DNA of 64,000 bases from positions 248,001 to 312,000 of the forward strand of contig NZ_QWDE01000002.1 in the NCBI RefSeq assembly GCF_003432065.1, written 5' to 3'. The notes under the pieces are model-generated. The model made no database searches, had not been told where the DNA came from, and was given only the letters and a program-made list of their open reading frames with translations. Source of the DNA: Mucilaginibacter terrenus. Lineage in GTDB: Bacteria; Bacteroidota; Bacteroidia; Sphingobacteriales; Sphingobacteriaceae. Made by a program: the position numbers and the translations under genes. This document shows positions 1 through 9,169 of the stretch, piece by piece (position 1 is the first letter of the stretch; each line of letters starts with the position of its first letter).

Positions 1-272
1 GGTATTTCAAAGTAGTATTTGCCATCAACTTTATAGGTTGGGAAAAGCCCTTCGTCTGCTTTGGTTTTTCCAACCAGGTCTGCAAACTTCTTAATGCCTT
101 CTTTTTTACCTGGCCCTGCTGTAGCAGTAGCGGTAGTGCCGGCGGGTGTAGTAGTGGTTTTAAGGGTTAGGGAGGGTGCAGCTTGTTTTTTTGTTGCACA
201 AGCACTTGCCAGAGCAGCAAATGCAATAACGGCAGCGCCCAGGCGGGTACCTGCCCGTAGAGTTATAGTCAT
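1..272 (-). CDS. Zinc-dependent metalloprotease lipoprotein, N-terminal fragment (DUF5118/DUF5117 type)
   Basis: Only the first 90 codons lie in the window; the gene continues off the left edge. The protein starts with a signal peptide ending in an LASAC lipobox-like stretch (Cys at about residue 24), so it is probably an outer-membrane or periplasmic lipoprotein. A low-complexity Thr/Ala linker follows, and then a segment reading DEGLFPTYKVDGKYYFEI. That segment matches what I recall of the start of the DUF5118 domain in large Bacteroidota metalloproteases carrying a later HExxH site, which is not visible here. The family assignment therefore rests on a short match. The ATG at 272 is the only start that keeps the signal peptide. 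Confidence 0.6.
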   Translation of the reverse strand, partial: MTITLRAGTRLGAAVIAFAALASACATKKQAAPSLTLKTTTTPAGTTATATAGPGKKEGIKKFADLVGKTKADEGLFPTYKVDGKYYFEI

Positions 273-363
273 TGTTTAAAATAAATTAATTAGTAAAATA
301 GCGTGACTAAAATATGATTATTACTTAACATCAGCTAAATAATAGTGGGTTTGTTACAAACCG

Positions 364-1602
364 CTATATCCTTCGTTTTAGTGTAAGTACAACACGATCA
401 TACCGCTGGTCATGGAAAACTTCGAGCAGTAAACTTCGTTCGTTTTTTGATTTGAATAAGTTGTCAATCTCTTCAATGCTCATCTGCGTTACGGGCTTAA
501 AGTTAACAGACATGATTTCGTCCCCTTGTTCAAGACCGGTCTCACTACCAGGCGAATCAGGTTCTACCCGGCTCACTAAAAGGTGTTTGAAATCCTTCCC
601 CGCCCAGTAATACTCTATTCCTGCCATATCATGTTCAAAAGGATCTTTATAGTGACTGTTTGGTTTGAGGTACATAGCATTATTAGTGTAATCAAACACT
701 ACCAAAAACTTTTTTAATATCCCCAAGCCAAGATTACCATCTCGTTTAATCGTATAAACCCTTGTCTTATCGTTCTGATCGGGGAAAGCAGTGATAACAT
801 TGTCTAAGTGGTATTTGCCTAAAGTTACTTGTAACACCCGGCTCACAAAGCCATTAATTGGGCCGTTAAGCGCCAGACCAAGATTTGCGCGTATATGGTT
901 TTTAGGCAGCTCTGGAGTGTTGGTAAGGTTCTCTAAAGATAAAGGATGGCCCGCACCAAGATCAATAACAACTTTGCTTGTTTTTTGATTGCCATTGACA
1001 AACGTGACTACTGTTTGCATATATGGTTTTTTGTCTTCTATGGTAATCGGTATACGCTGACTCCTTTTGATTCCTTTTAAATTTTGAGGTCTGCACACTG
1101 TTAATGTACTATCGCTAAAATCTACTTTTACAGCAAGGTTGTTAAAAAAATCCCAGCCAATAAGGCCATGAACCGGCATGCCGGCATACGATGAAAGATT
1201 AAAGTAGTCGGCTTTAAGTATAGCAGCCGAAACATCTTTGCTATGCAAGCCGGGCATTTTAACATTAATTGAAGAGGTTACATAAGCTTCGTAGTCTCCT
1301 CCATCACCTAATCCGGTAATTTTTATGTTTCGTTTTTGAGCAACATCAATAGAGTCAATCATGCCCGGATCTGTCATGATCATTAAACCTACGCCTGTAT
1401 CTAGTACAAAATTAAAGGGCCCGCGGTTGTTTATATTCATTTTAACAACCACCATGTTGCGTACCAGCCTGAACGGAATTTTCACGTTTTTCCTGCCGCT
1501 GTCTACATCAAAGTATTGCGCACAAGCCAACAGGCCATAACAGCATAAAAATGAGGTAAGCCAGAAAGCCCGTTTTTTAAATATGTATAAAACAGCTAGC
1601 AA
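364..1602 (-). CDS. Retropepsin-like aspartic protease with C-terminal PDZ domain
   Basis: 412 residues. A hydrophobic N-terminus ends in LLAC (Cys27), giving an exported and probably lipid-anchored protein. The first aspartic protease half carries LDTG (Asp68) and HGLIGWDFF near 145-153. The second half has VIDLGAG (Asp214) in place of the usual DTG/DSG, followed by GNLGLGILKKF. A PDZ domain covers about 335-412. This tandem half-protease plus PDZ layout is a known Bacteroidota family with poorly defined substrates. The start is TTG at 1602: no ATG exists before residue 50, and starting there would remove the signal sequence. It stands alone between two minus-strand genes, and no promoter box was recognised. 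Confidence 0.75.
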   Translation of the reverse strand: MLAVLYIFKKRAFWLTSFLCCYGLLACAQYFDVDSGRKNVKIPFRLVRNMVVVKMNINNRGPFNFVLDTGVGLMIMTDPGMIDSIDVAQKRNIKITGLGDGGDYEAYVTSSINVKMPGLHSKDVSAAILKADYFNLSSYAGMPVHGLIGWDFFNNLAVKVDFSDSTLTVCRPQNLKGIKRSQRIPITIEDKKPYMQTVVTFVNGNQKTSKVVIDLGAGHPLSLENLTNTPELPKNHIRANLGLALNGPINGFVSRVLQVTLGKYHLDNVITAFPDQNDKTRVYTIKRDGNLGLGILKKFLVVFDYTNNAMYLKPNSHYKDPFEHDMAGIEYYWAGKDFKHLLVSRVEPDSPGSETGLEQGDEIMSVNFKPVTQMSIEEIDNLFKSKNERSLLLEVFHDQRYDRVVLTLKRRI

Positions 1603-1700
1603 TGAAAGACAATTGGTAGCTAAATGTACACCTTATTTAATTAACGTGTAAATGCAATGAAGGATAATAATAACAAAGAAATTAGGAGTAGTTAAAAGGG

Positions 1701-2693
1701 CTAAGACTTCTTTTCTGCGTCGTCATCACACTTCAAATTTCCTTTTAACTCGGGGTTTTGCGGAGGCAATTGCTTTACGTCGCGCTCAACTTCAGTTTGT
1801 TGTATGTGTACCGCGTATTCAGCCGGCTCAATATGGCTGCCTATGGCTTCGGCATAAACCTGTGTGAATTCCGCCCCAATGTAAAGAATAGCCGCCGTAT
1901 AATAGATCCATACGAGTATTACGATAAGCGAACCCGCTGCACCATAGGTGGAGCCCTGAGCGGTATATTGAATGTACAGACCGATAACAAATTGACCGAT
2001 CATGAAAAGAATGGCCGTAAAAATAGCGCCCGACCGAACGTCTTTCCATCTGATTTTTACATCTGGCAGAAATTTAAAAATGATCCCAAAAAGTACAGAT
2101 ATGACAAGTAGCGTGATACCGAGATTAACGCCCTTAAGTAAAATACCAGTAACCATCGGTAAAAAGTTTTCTATGCGCTTGCTTAGGGCATCCATAATAA
2201 TGCTTACTAACAAAGAAGCCATTAGCAGAAAGCCAAGACTAATAATGAGCGAAAAAGATAAAAATCTATTCTGTAGCATTTTAACCCAACCCTTTTTTGG
2301 TTTGGCCTTTACCCTCCAGATGGTATTTAGTGAATCTTGTATCTCTAGAAAAATACTACTGGCACCAATAAGCAGCGTGCCTACACCAATGGTGACTGCA
2401 ACGCCTGTTTTGCCTGAAAGCGCAAGTTTAGCCAGCATTTCCTGAATTTGGCTGGCGGCTTCTTTACCTACATAATGTTCTATTTGTGGATAAAGCCTGT
2501 GCGTCGCAGCATCCTGCCCGAAAAAGAGGCTGGCTACTGATATCACTAATATAAGTAACGGCGCAATAGAAAATACCGTATAATAGGCCAGGGAGGCACT
2601 TAACTTTAGGCCGTTATCGTTGGAGAAACCACTGAAAGTTGCCATTAGAACCTTCCAAAGCTGTTTTAAATAATCTTTACTGAAAAACCTCAT
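1701..2693 (-). CDS. YihY/BrkB family inner-membrane protein
   Basis: 330 residues with about six membrane segments (roughly 36-58, 97-115, 145-168, 186-208, 222-242, 252-275). The N-terminal region LSASLAYYTVFSIAPLLI and the middle GASSIFLEIQDSLNTIWRV are hallmark stretches of the YihY/BrkB family (once misnamed RNase BN). The cytoplasmic tail is charged and ends in Asp/Glu/Lys. The function of the family is unsettled; transport or envelope roles have been proposed. The ATG at 2693 lies only 45 bp from the divergent histidine phosphatase start, so the two promoters must overlap. Confidence 0.9.
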   Translation of the reverse strand: MRFFSKDYLKQLWKVLMATFSGFSNDNGLKLSASLAYYTVFSIAPLLILVISVASLFFGQDAATHRLYPQIEHYVGKEAASQIQEMLAKLALSGKTGVAVTIGVGTLLIGASSIFLEIQDSLNTIWRVKAKPKKGWVKMLQNRFLSFSLIISLGFLLMASLLVSIIMDALSKRIENFLPMVTGILLKGVNLGITLLVISVLFGIIFKFLPDVKIRWKDVRSGAIFTAILFMIGQFVIGLYIQYTAQGSTYGAAGSLIVILVWIYYTAAILYIGAEFTQVYAEAIGSHIEPAEYAVHIQQTEVERDVKQLPPQNPELKGNLKCDDDAEKKS

Positions 2694-2738
2694 ATAAAAT
2701 ATTTTGTAGATACCTTTATCTTAATGCCTTATAACTGT

Positions 2739-3350
2739 ATGAAAAAAGCCACCGTACTTTCTAAAGTGTTTAATGTATTCTTTGTTTGTTTTTTACTAAG
2801 CAATTTTGGTGCCTTTGCGCAAAAAACTACTATTTGGGTAGTGAGGCATGCAGAAAAGGATGCTGCAACAGTGCAAAACCCCAATGACCCCGGCCTGTCG
2901 CCAGAAGGGCGAAAACGCGCAGATGCACTGGCCAAACTGTTAAAGCGTGAAAAGATTAAAGCGATTTACGTAACCAAGTACAAGCGTACAGCGGAGACAG
3001 CCCGCCCCCTTGCCGAGCAGGCTAAAATATTACCCCGTGTTTATGGAGACAGCCTGAGAACCTTTGCTGCCACCATCCTGAAGAACTTTGCGGGCAACAA
3101 CGTGCTGGTGGTAGGGCACTCAAACACAGTTATGCAGTTGCTTGATGCATTTGGAGCAGAAATGCCGTTTGAAACGCTAGATGAAGACGACTATGACATG
3201 GTGTTCAAGATCACGGTAACAGACTCCGGAAAGCGCGAATTAGAAGTAAGCTATTATGGTGTATTACACCATTCTTCAGATCTGCCTCAGAAATACAAGG
3301 AAGACAATCGCCCGCCACAGCAATTTACCACACCTACCACGCACTATTAA
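2739..3350 (+). CDS. Exported histidine phosphatase (phosphoglycerate mutase-like)
   Basis: 203 residues from ATG 2739. An ATG five codons earlier (2724) is possible, but the later one gives a cleaner signal peptide with the Lys-rich start MKK and cleavage after AFAQ. WVVRHAEKD holds the phospho-accepting His37 with Arg36; RTAETARP and VVGHSNTV (His127) complete the branch-2-like SixA/PhoE active site. It is probably a periplasmic phosphatase of unknown substrate. Its TAA stop (3348-3350) directly abuts the stop of the convergent ald gene, leaving no intergenic base. Confidence 0.85.
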   Translation: MKKATVLSKVFNVFFVCFLLSNFGAFAQKTTIWVVRHAEKDAATVQNPNDPGLSPEGRKRADALAKLLKREKIKAIYVTKYKRTAETARPLAEQAKILPRVYGDSLRTFAATILKNFAGNNVLVVGHSNTVMQLLDAFGAEMPFETLDEDDYDMVFKITVTDSGKRELEVSYYGVLHHSSDLPQKYKEDNRPPQQFTTPTTHY

Positions 3351-4577
3351 CTAGTGATTGGACACTACCAGCAGGTCGAGATCCTTACAAGGGATGCCGA
3401 AGCGCTCGCCCATGTGCTTGTTGGTAAGGTGCCCCTGGTAAATGTATACCGCGTTGCGGATACCGGTTTTTTTCCAGATCACGTTTTTTAACCCGCCGTG
3501 CTCGCCAATATCGAGCAAAATAGGAGCAAAGATGTTGGTAAGGGCATAAGTTGCGGTACGTGCTACCCTTGAAGCGATATTTGGAACACAGTAATGGATA
3601 ACATCATACTTGCGGAACACGGGATGGGTATGATTGGTGACTTCCGAGGTTTCAAAACAACCGCCCTGATCTATACTTACATCAATAATAACAGAGTTGG
3701 GCTTCATGCGGCTGACGGTTGCTTCGGAAACGATGCAAGGGCTGCGGCCATCTTCCGCGCGCATGGCGCCAATGGCAACATCGCAGGTAGTAATGGCTTT
3801 TTCAAGCACAATTGGCTGAACCACCGATGTAAATACTCGTGCGCCAATGTTGTTTTGCAAGCGTCGTAACTTATAGATAGAAGGGTCGAAAACCTTTACC
3901 TCTGCACCAAGGGATATGGCTGTACGTGCGGCATATTCACCTACGGTACCAGCGCCTAAAATCACGATCTCGGTTGGTGGCACACCCGTTATCCCGCCCA
4001 GCATCAAGCCTTTTCCTTCAAATATATTGCTGAGGTATTCGGCCGCAATAAGTACTGAAGTAGCGCCAACAATCTCACTCATGGCCCTCACAACAGTTAG
4101 CGATCCGCCTTCATCTTCCAGGTTCTCAAAGCATAATGCCGTGATCTTTTTTGCCAGCAGCGCATGCAGGCATTCTGCCTTTAATGTTGATACCTGTAAA
4201 GCAGATATCAGGAGTTGCCCGGGCTTCATCATTGCAATCTCGTCCATAGTTGGCGGTGCAATTTTAATGATGATATCTGCCTCGTAAACGCGCTTGGTGT
4301 CGTAAACAATCTGGGCCCCCTGTTCACTGTAGTTGGTGTCAGAGAAGTTAGCCGCCTGCCCTGCATTGCTTTCCAGCAATACGTCATGGCCGTTGTTTAC
4401 CAATAAGGCTACCGATAAGGGCGTAAGGGCAATTCGGTTCTCTTGGAACGAGACCTCTTTAGGTATACCGATAAAAAGTTTGTTTTTCTTGCTCTTAACT
4501 TCAAGCATTGATTCCTGCGGCTGCATTAGCGCCTGCCGGGCAACATCAGAAAACCCGCTATACTTTCCTGAACTCAT
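3351..4577 (-). CDS. ald: Alanine dehydrogenase
   Basis: 408 residues, about 35 longer at the N-terminus than classical Ald. It catalyses the reversible NAD-linked deamination of alanine to pyruvate. Seen in sequence: IGIPKEVSFQENRIALTP (37-53) with the substrate-binding Lys/Arg region, the Rossmann loop ILGAGTVGEYAA (206-217) followed by Asp231 for the ribose of NAD, and conserved HYCVPNIASRVARTATYALTN near the C-terminus. It is the last gene of the run porX-tsaE-ald; the gaps are 11 bp (porX to tsaE) and 54 bp (tsaE to ald). The pairing of ald with tsaE and porX is one I recall from other Bacteroidota genomes. Confidence 0.92.
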   Translation of the reverse strand: MSSGKYSGFSDVARQALMQPQESMLEVKSKKNKLFIGIPKEVSFQENRIALTPLSVALLVNNGHDVLLESNAGQAANFSDTNYSEQGAQIVYDTKRVYEADIIIKIAPPTMDEIAMMKPGQLLISALQVSTLKAECLHALLAKKITALCFENLEDEGGSLTVVRAMSEIVGATSVLIAAEYLSNIFEGKGLMLGGITGVPPTEIVILGAGTVGEYAARTAISLGAEVKVFDPSIYKLRRLQNNIGARVFTSVVQPIVLEKAITTCDVAIGAMRAEDGRSPCIVSEATVSRMKPNSVIIDVSIDQGGCFETSEVTNHTHPVFRKYDVIHYCVPNIASRVARTATYALTNIFAPILLDIGEHGGLKNVIWKKTGIRNAVYIYQGHLTNKHMGERFGIPCKDLDLLVVSNH

Positions 4578-4631
4578 GTGAACTTATTAATATTCGGAAT
4601 ATGAAGATAAGAAAAACAGCTTAAATCCTGG

Positions 4632-5048
4632 CTATATATTTTCAACGGTGATCACCCTTAGCGCATTATCGTGAACAGCAATACGCACACCGGTATACTG
4701 ATCCGGTATAAGCGCTGAGATTTTCTCGGGCCACTCTATAAAGCAATAGTTGTCTGAGAAAAAGTACTCCTCGTAACCCAAATCAAGTGCTTCGTCATGA
4801 TCTTTTATCCGGTAAAAATCAAAATGATAAACGGTATTGCCATCGGCTTTATACTCGTTGACGATAGAAAAAGTAGGGCTGGTAACTTCGTCAATAACGC
4901 CTAACTGCGCGCATAATGCCTTAATGAGTGTGGTTTTACCTGCACCCATATCGCCATAAAAAAGAAATATGCGGTTTGTGCCGGCATACTCCAGTATTTG
5001 CGGTGCGGCATTGGTCAGTTCTTCAACAGAATGTATCTGAATGTCCAT
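4632..5048 (-). CDS. tsaE: tRNA t6A37 biosynthesis ATPase TsaE
   Basis: 138 residues, normal for the family. TsaE is the ATPase that works with TsaB and TsaD to place threonylcarbamoyl on A37 of ANN-decoding tRNAs. The Walker A motif GDMGAGKTT lies at 32-40; VTSPTFSIVNEY and the FDFYRIKDHDEALDLGYEEYF region followed by FIEWPEKI are the classical TsaE signature. The gene starts 11 bp after the porX stop, so it is almost surely co-transcribed. The genes tsaB, tsaD and tsaC are not in this window. Confidence 0.95.
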   Translation of the reverse strand: MDIQIHSVEELTNAAPQILEYAGTNRIFLFYGDMGAGKTTLIKALCAQLGVIDEVTSPTFSIVNEYKADGNTVYHFDFYRIKDHDEALDLGYEEYFFSDNYCFIEWPEKISALIPDQYTGVRIAVHDNALRVITVENI

Positions 5049-5059
5049 AATGTTCCTGC

Positions 5060-6613
5060 TTATTTAGGCCCGTAAGTTACTACCGGGATGATCATTTCTT
5101 CAAGCGATATACCGCCATGCTGGAATGTCTCATTATAGAAATTCACAAAATGGTTGTAGTTGTTGGGGTAAACAAAGTAGCTGTCGCTCTTGGCAAATAC
5201 AAAGCTGGAGCTTACGTGCAGCTTAGGCAGCATTGCATCATGCGGGTTGCGGATGTGGAATACCTCCTTGGCGTTATAATTAAGGTTTTTCCCTTGTTTG
5301 TACCTCAGGTTGGTGTTGGTATTGCGGTCGCCGATGATCTTACTTGGGTTCTTTACCTTGATAGTGCCGTGATCGGTGGTGATAACTACCCTTACCTGTT
5401 TTTGCGCCAGGAACTTCAATAGTTCGAATAACGGCGAATGCTCAAACCATGATAGTGTTAGCGAACGGTATGCTGCATCGTCACTGGCCAGTTCGCGTAT
5501 CATCTGCATGTCTGTACGCGCATGGCTCAGCATGTCTACAAAGTTATAAACAACAACGTTCAGGTCGTTGTTCATCAGGTTGTTTACCGACTCATTTAGC
5601 GAACGACCTTCGTCAATATTCAGGATCTTGTGGTAAGAGTGTTTAATATCTTTACGTAATACCCGTTTGATGTGATCTGCAAGAAATTCGGCTTCATACA
5701 GGTTCTTGCCGCCTTCATCCTCGTCGTTTTGCCACATATTAGGGAAGCGTTTTTCCATATCCAGCGGCATCAGGCCGGAGAAAATAGCATTACGCGCGTA
5801 TTGTGTAGCGGTTGGTAATATACTGAAGTAAGTATCTTCCTCTTCCAGGCGGAAGTACTCGGATATGATTGGGTTAATGATCTTGAACTGATCATACCGC
5901 AGGTTATCTATCAGGATGAAGAACACCGGCCCATTGCCATCCAGCTTGGGGAATACCTTCTTTTTAAACAGCTGAGGAGATGAAGTCGGCGCTGATTCCG
6001 GGTTTTTCACCCAGTCGAGGTAGTTCTTCTCTACAAACTTGCAGAACTGCACGTTTGCCTCTGCTTTTTGCAGGGTAAGTATCTCGTGCATGCCGGCATC
6101 CTCAAGGGTTTCCAGCTCCAGCTCCCAGTAGATCAGTTTTTTATATACATCAACCCATTCCTGGAAGCTCAGGTTGTCGTTCAGCGTCATGCCAAGCGTA
6201 CGGAAATCCTGTTGGTAAGCCATGGTTGTTTTTTCGGTAACCAGTCGCTTGTTCTCGGTCAGTTTTTTTATGGTAAGCAGTATTTGCTTAGGGTGAACGG
6301 GCTTAATCAGGTAGTCATCTATCTTGGAACCGATAGCGTCTTCCATCAGGTATTCTTCCTCGTTCTTGGTGATCAATACAATAGGAATATCGCTCTTAAT
6401 ATTCTTAATTTGCTGAAGGGTTTCCAGCCCAGTTAAGCCCGGCATATTTTCGTCAAGAAATACCAGATCGTAAAAATCTTTCTTAAACTCGTCTACGGCA
6501 TCATTGCCATTGGTTACGGTTTTTACCTTGTAACCTTTTTCGTTTAAGAACAATATGTGTGGTTTCAGCAGATCAATTTCGTCATCGGCCCATAAAATAG
6601 TTGTATCCTGCAT
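5060..6613 (-). CDS. porX: PorX, response regulator with PglZ phosphatase domain, type IX secretion control
   Basis: 517 residues. The receiver domain (1-120) has Asp10/Asp11, phospho-acceptor Asp54 in VFLDENMPG, Thr82 and Lys104. A helical linker leads to a PglZ/alkaline-phosphatase-type domain from about 220: metal-site Asp235 in ILIDNLRYD, the TATQYARN nucleophile region near 267-274, NFVDMLSHARTD near 356-367 and TTDHG (Asp413, His414). PorX with its partner kinase PorY is known to control type IX secretion genes, and its PglZ domain is reported to hydrolyse oligonucleotides. There is no DNA-binding domain, as expected. It heads the run porX-tsaE-ald. No porY is present here. Confidence 0.95.
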   Translation of the reverse strand: MQDTTILWADDEIDLLKPHILFLNEKGYKVKTVTNGNDAVDEFKKDFYDLVFLDENMPGLTGLETLQQIKNIKSDIPIVLITKNEEEYLMEDAIGSKIDDYLIKPVHPKQILLTIKKLTENKRLVTEKTTMAYQQDFRTLGMTLNDNLSFQEWVDVYKKLIYWELELETLEDAGMHEILTLQKAEANVQFCKFVEKNYLDWVKNPESAPTSSPQLFKKKVFPKLDGNGPVFFILIDNLRYDQFKIINPIISEYFRLEEEDTYFSILPTATQYARNAIFSGLMPLDMEKRFPNMWQNDEDEGGKNLYEAEFLADHIKRVLRKDIKHSYHKILNIDEGRSLNESVNNLMNNDLNVVVYNFVDMLSHARTDMQMIRELASDDAAYRSLTLSWFEHSPLFELLKFLAQKQVRVVITTDHGTIKVKNPSKIIGDRNTNTNLRYKQGKNLNYNAKEVFHIRNPHDAMLPKLHVSSSFVFAKSDSYFVYPNNYNHFVNFYNETFQHGGISLEEMIIPVVTYGPK

Positions 6614-6750
6614 GGTATATTTACTTTTACCACGCTATAACCTATAGTGTGGGTTTTTGTTGTAAAATTATGGAAGCTTTAACATATATTAACAACGTAA
6701 TGATGTATGTTTTACCATAAATCGACACTTTTGCGGTCTTATATAAAGCT

Positions 6751-7983
6751 TTGAATAAAAAGAAAATAATAAACGACCCTGTTTACGGGTTCATCAGCAT
6801 CCCTTCAGAACTGGTGTTCGATCTGATAGAGCACCGGTACTTTCAGCGGCTAAGGTACATTAAGCAGTTGGGAATGACGCACCTGGTGTATCCCGGGGCG
6901 CTGCACACCCGCTTCCACCATGCTATTGGCGCCATGCACCTGATGGGTACCGCTATAGAAACCCTTTGCTATAAAGGCCTGGAGATTACTCCCGAAGAAA
7001 AAGAAGGGCTTATTATTGCTATCCTTTTGCATGACATTGGGCACGGGCCGTTCTCCCACGCGCTGGAACAAACTATTATACAGGGCATCAACCACGAGGA
7101 TATCTCTATCCTGCTGATGAACAAGCTGAATGAAGAATTTGGCGGCCAATTGTCGCTGGCCATTGAGATATTTAAAGATACTTACCCTAAAAAGTTCCTG
7201 CACCAGTTAGTATCCAGTCAATTGGATATGGACCGGATGGACTACCTCAACCGTGACAGCTTTTTTACAGGCGTGTCGGAAGGGGTGATCAGCTCTGACC
7301 GTATCATCAAGATGCTGAATGTTAAGGATGATAATATTGCGGTAGAAGAGAAAGGGATATACTCCATAGAAAAGTTTTTGATTGCGCGCAGGCTGATGTA
7401 CTGGCAGGTTTACCTGCATAAAACTGTTATAGCTGCAGAGCAGTTGCTTTGTAAAATATTTTACCGCAGCCGCGAGCTGGCGCTGAACGGGGCCAGGTTT
7501 GCAATTACACCGGCGTTGAAGCACTTTCTGGAGAAAGAAATATCTAACGAGGAGTTTGCCTCGTATCCGGAGCACCTGGATACTTTTGCAAAACTTGACG
7601 ATACAGATGTAATGGCAGCGGTAAAGGTTTGGGCGGACTGTGATGATTTTGTGCTGGCAACCCTTTGCAACAGCTTTATTAACCGCAAATTGTACCATGT
7701 GGATATAGCTGCCGAAGTGCCCGATGAGGAGTTTGTAAGCACTTTAAGGAAAAAAGCTGTGGAGATGTATAACATTAGCGAGCATGAGGCGTCTTATTTT
7801 GTGTTTACCGACGTGATACGAAATAACGCTTACAACAAGGGCGATGGCAAGATCCATATACTAATGAAAAGTGGCAGGATGACAGATATTGCCCTCGCAA
7901 GCGATAACTCCAACCTGGAAGCACTTACCAAAACTGTTAAAAAGCATATTTTGTGCTATAGCAAGGCCTTGCTTGATGATTAA
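6751..7983 (+). CDS. HD-domain phosphohydrolase
   Basis: 410 residues, starting at TTG 6751 because no in-frame ATG precedes the conserved DPVYGFISIP. HTRFHHAIGAMHLM (His56/His57) and LLHDIGHGPFSHALE (His94, Asp95, His98) form the HD metal site, and SQLDMDRMDYLNRD near 157-169 supplies the distant Asp. This is the dGTPase/SAMHD1-like branch of HD proteins; the substrate cannot be read from sequence. A near-consensus -7 box CACTTTTG lies at 6726-6733, 17 bp before the start. It is divergent from porX and is followed 68 bp later by lpxD, which has its own promoter. Confidence 0.9.
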   Translation: MNKKKIINDPVYGFISIPSELVFDLIEHRYFQRLRYIKQLGMTHLVYPGALHTRFHHAIGAMHLMGTAIETLCYKGLEITPEEKEGLIIAILLHDIGHGPFSHALEQTIIQGINHEDISILLMNKLNEEFGGQLSLAIEIFKDTYPKKFLHQLVSSQLDMDRMDYLNRDSFFTGVSEGVISSDRIIKMLNVKDDNIAVEEKGIYSIEKFLIARRLMYWQVYLHKTVIAAEQLLCKIFYRSRELALNGARFAITPALKHFLEKEISNEEFASYPEHLDTFAKLDDTDVMAAVKVWADCDDFVLATLCNSFINRKLYHVDIAAEVPDEEFVSTLRKKAVEMYNISEHEASYFVFTDVIRNNAYNKGDGKIHILMKSGRMTDIALASDNSNLEALTKTVKKHILCYSKALLDD

Positions 7984-8039
7984 GTAATGCCCGGCTAACG
8001 TGCCGGTAACGATTGTTATACAAAAACATAAAATAAATT

Positions 8040-8048
8040 TAACTTTGC
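8040..8048 (+). promoter_or_regulatory. Bacteroidota -7 promoter box for lpxD
   Basis: TAACTTTGC is a full match to the TAnnTTTG -7 consensus of Bacteroidota sigma factor promoters. A TTG that could serve as the -33 element lies at 8013-8015, with a slightly long spacer of 24. The box ends only 3 bp before the lpxD ATG, so transcription would begin at or next to the A of ATG. Confidence 0.65.
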
Positions 8049-8051
8049 ACA

Positions 8052-9098
8052 ATGCAATTTACCGCCAGGGACATAGCCTTACTGCTTAACGGAACTGTTG
8101 AGGGTGATCCGCAGGCGAGTGTAGATAAGCTTTCCAAAATAGAGGAGGGCAGCCAGGGCTCTTTATCGTTTTTGTCTAACGCCAAATACGAGCCCCACCT
8201 GTATACTACAGCAGCATCTGTAGTAATTGTTAATAACGATCTTAAGTTAACGCAAGCGGTAAACACTACCCTTATACGGGTAGAGAATGCTTACAGCGCT
8301 TTTACCATACTGCTCGAAAAATATAATACCGTAAGGCTTCATAAGAGCGGGATAGAGCAGCCATGCTTTATACATGCCGGGGCACAGCTTGGCCAGGAGG
8401 TTTACGTAGGCGCATTCGCTTATATAAGCGATGGCGTTACCGTAGGCGACAACAGCAAAATATACCCCAACTGCTACATTGCAGGCAATGTTACCCTGGG
8501 CAACAATGTCACTTTATTCCCGGGTGTAACCGTATACCACGATTGTGTTATCGGCGATAATGTTATTATCCACTCTGGCGCAGTTATTGGCAGCGATGGA
8601 TTTGGCTTTGCGCCAAATGCCGACGGCAGCTACAGCAAAATACCGCAGATTGGCAATGTAGTAATCGGGAACGATGTAGAGGTAGGCTCAAACACCACAA
8701 TTGATCGTGCAACTATGGGCTCTACCATAATACATGCCGGCGCTAAAATAGATAACCTGGTGCAGGTAGCCCATAATGTAGAAATTGGTGCAAACACGGT
8801 AATAGCCGGGCAGGCAGGTATATCCGGCAGTGCTAAAATAGGCGAGCGGGTAATGATGGGCGGGCAGGCAGGTGTTGCAGGGCACTTAACCATAGCCGAC
8901 GGCAGCCAGATTAATGCACAAACGGGCATAAACAGCTCTATAAAAGAACCCAATAAAAAATGGGGCGGATCGCCTTACCAGCCATACCAGGATTACCTTA
9001 GGGCAAATGTTAATACCAGGCGCCTGCCCGACCTGGAAAAAAGGGTAAGGGAGCTGGAAAAGCTAATAAGTGAACTAACAAAAAAAGACGAACAATAG
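8052..9098 (+). CDS. lpxD: UDP-3-O-(3-hydroxyacyl)glucosamine N-acyltransferase LpxD
   Basis: 348 residues. LpxD adds the amide-linked 3-hydroxyacyl chain from ACP in lipid A synthesis. The N-terminal LpxD-type domain (about 1-100, GSLSFLSNAKYEPHLY) binds the uridine part. The centre is a left-handed beta-helix of hexapeptide repeats (about 105-310), with the catalytic His region in LVQVAHNVEIG. A C-terminal helix ends in LEKRVRELEKLISELTKK. It leads the block lpxD, lpxC-fabZ, lpxA. The ATG sits right behind a -7 box. Confidence 0.97.
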   Translation: MQFTARDIALLLNGTVEGDPQASVDKLSKIEEGSQGSLSFLSNAKYEPHLYTTAASVVIVNNDLKLTQAVNTTLIRVENAYSAFTILLEKYNTVRLHKSGIEQPCFIHAGAQLGQEVYVGAFAYISDGVTVGDNSKIYPNCYIAGNVTLGNNVTLFPGVTVYHDCVIGDNVIIHSGAVIGSDGFGFAPNADGSYSKIPQIGNVVIGNDVEVGSNTTIDRATMGSTIIHAGAKIDNLVQVAHNVEIGANTVIAGQAGISGSAKIGERVMMGGQAGVAGHLTIADGSQINAQTGINSSIKEPNKKWGGSPYQPYQDYLRANVNTRRLPDLEKRVRELEKLISELTKKDEQ

Positions 9099-9169
9099 GT
9101 TAAGCCAACATCTGCTGGTAACAGGCGGATCAAGGTCAGCTAAAAAGTCAAAAGAACATTATACAACAA

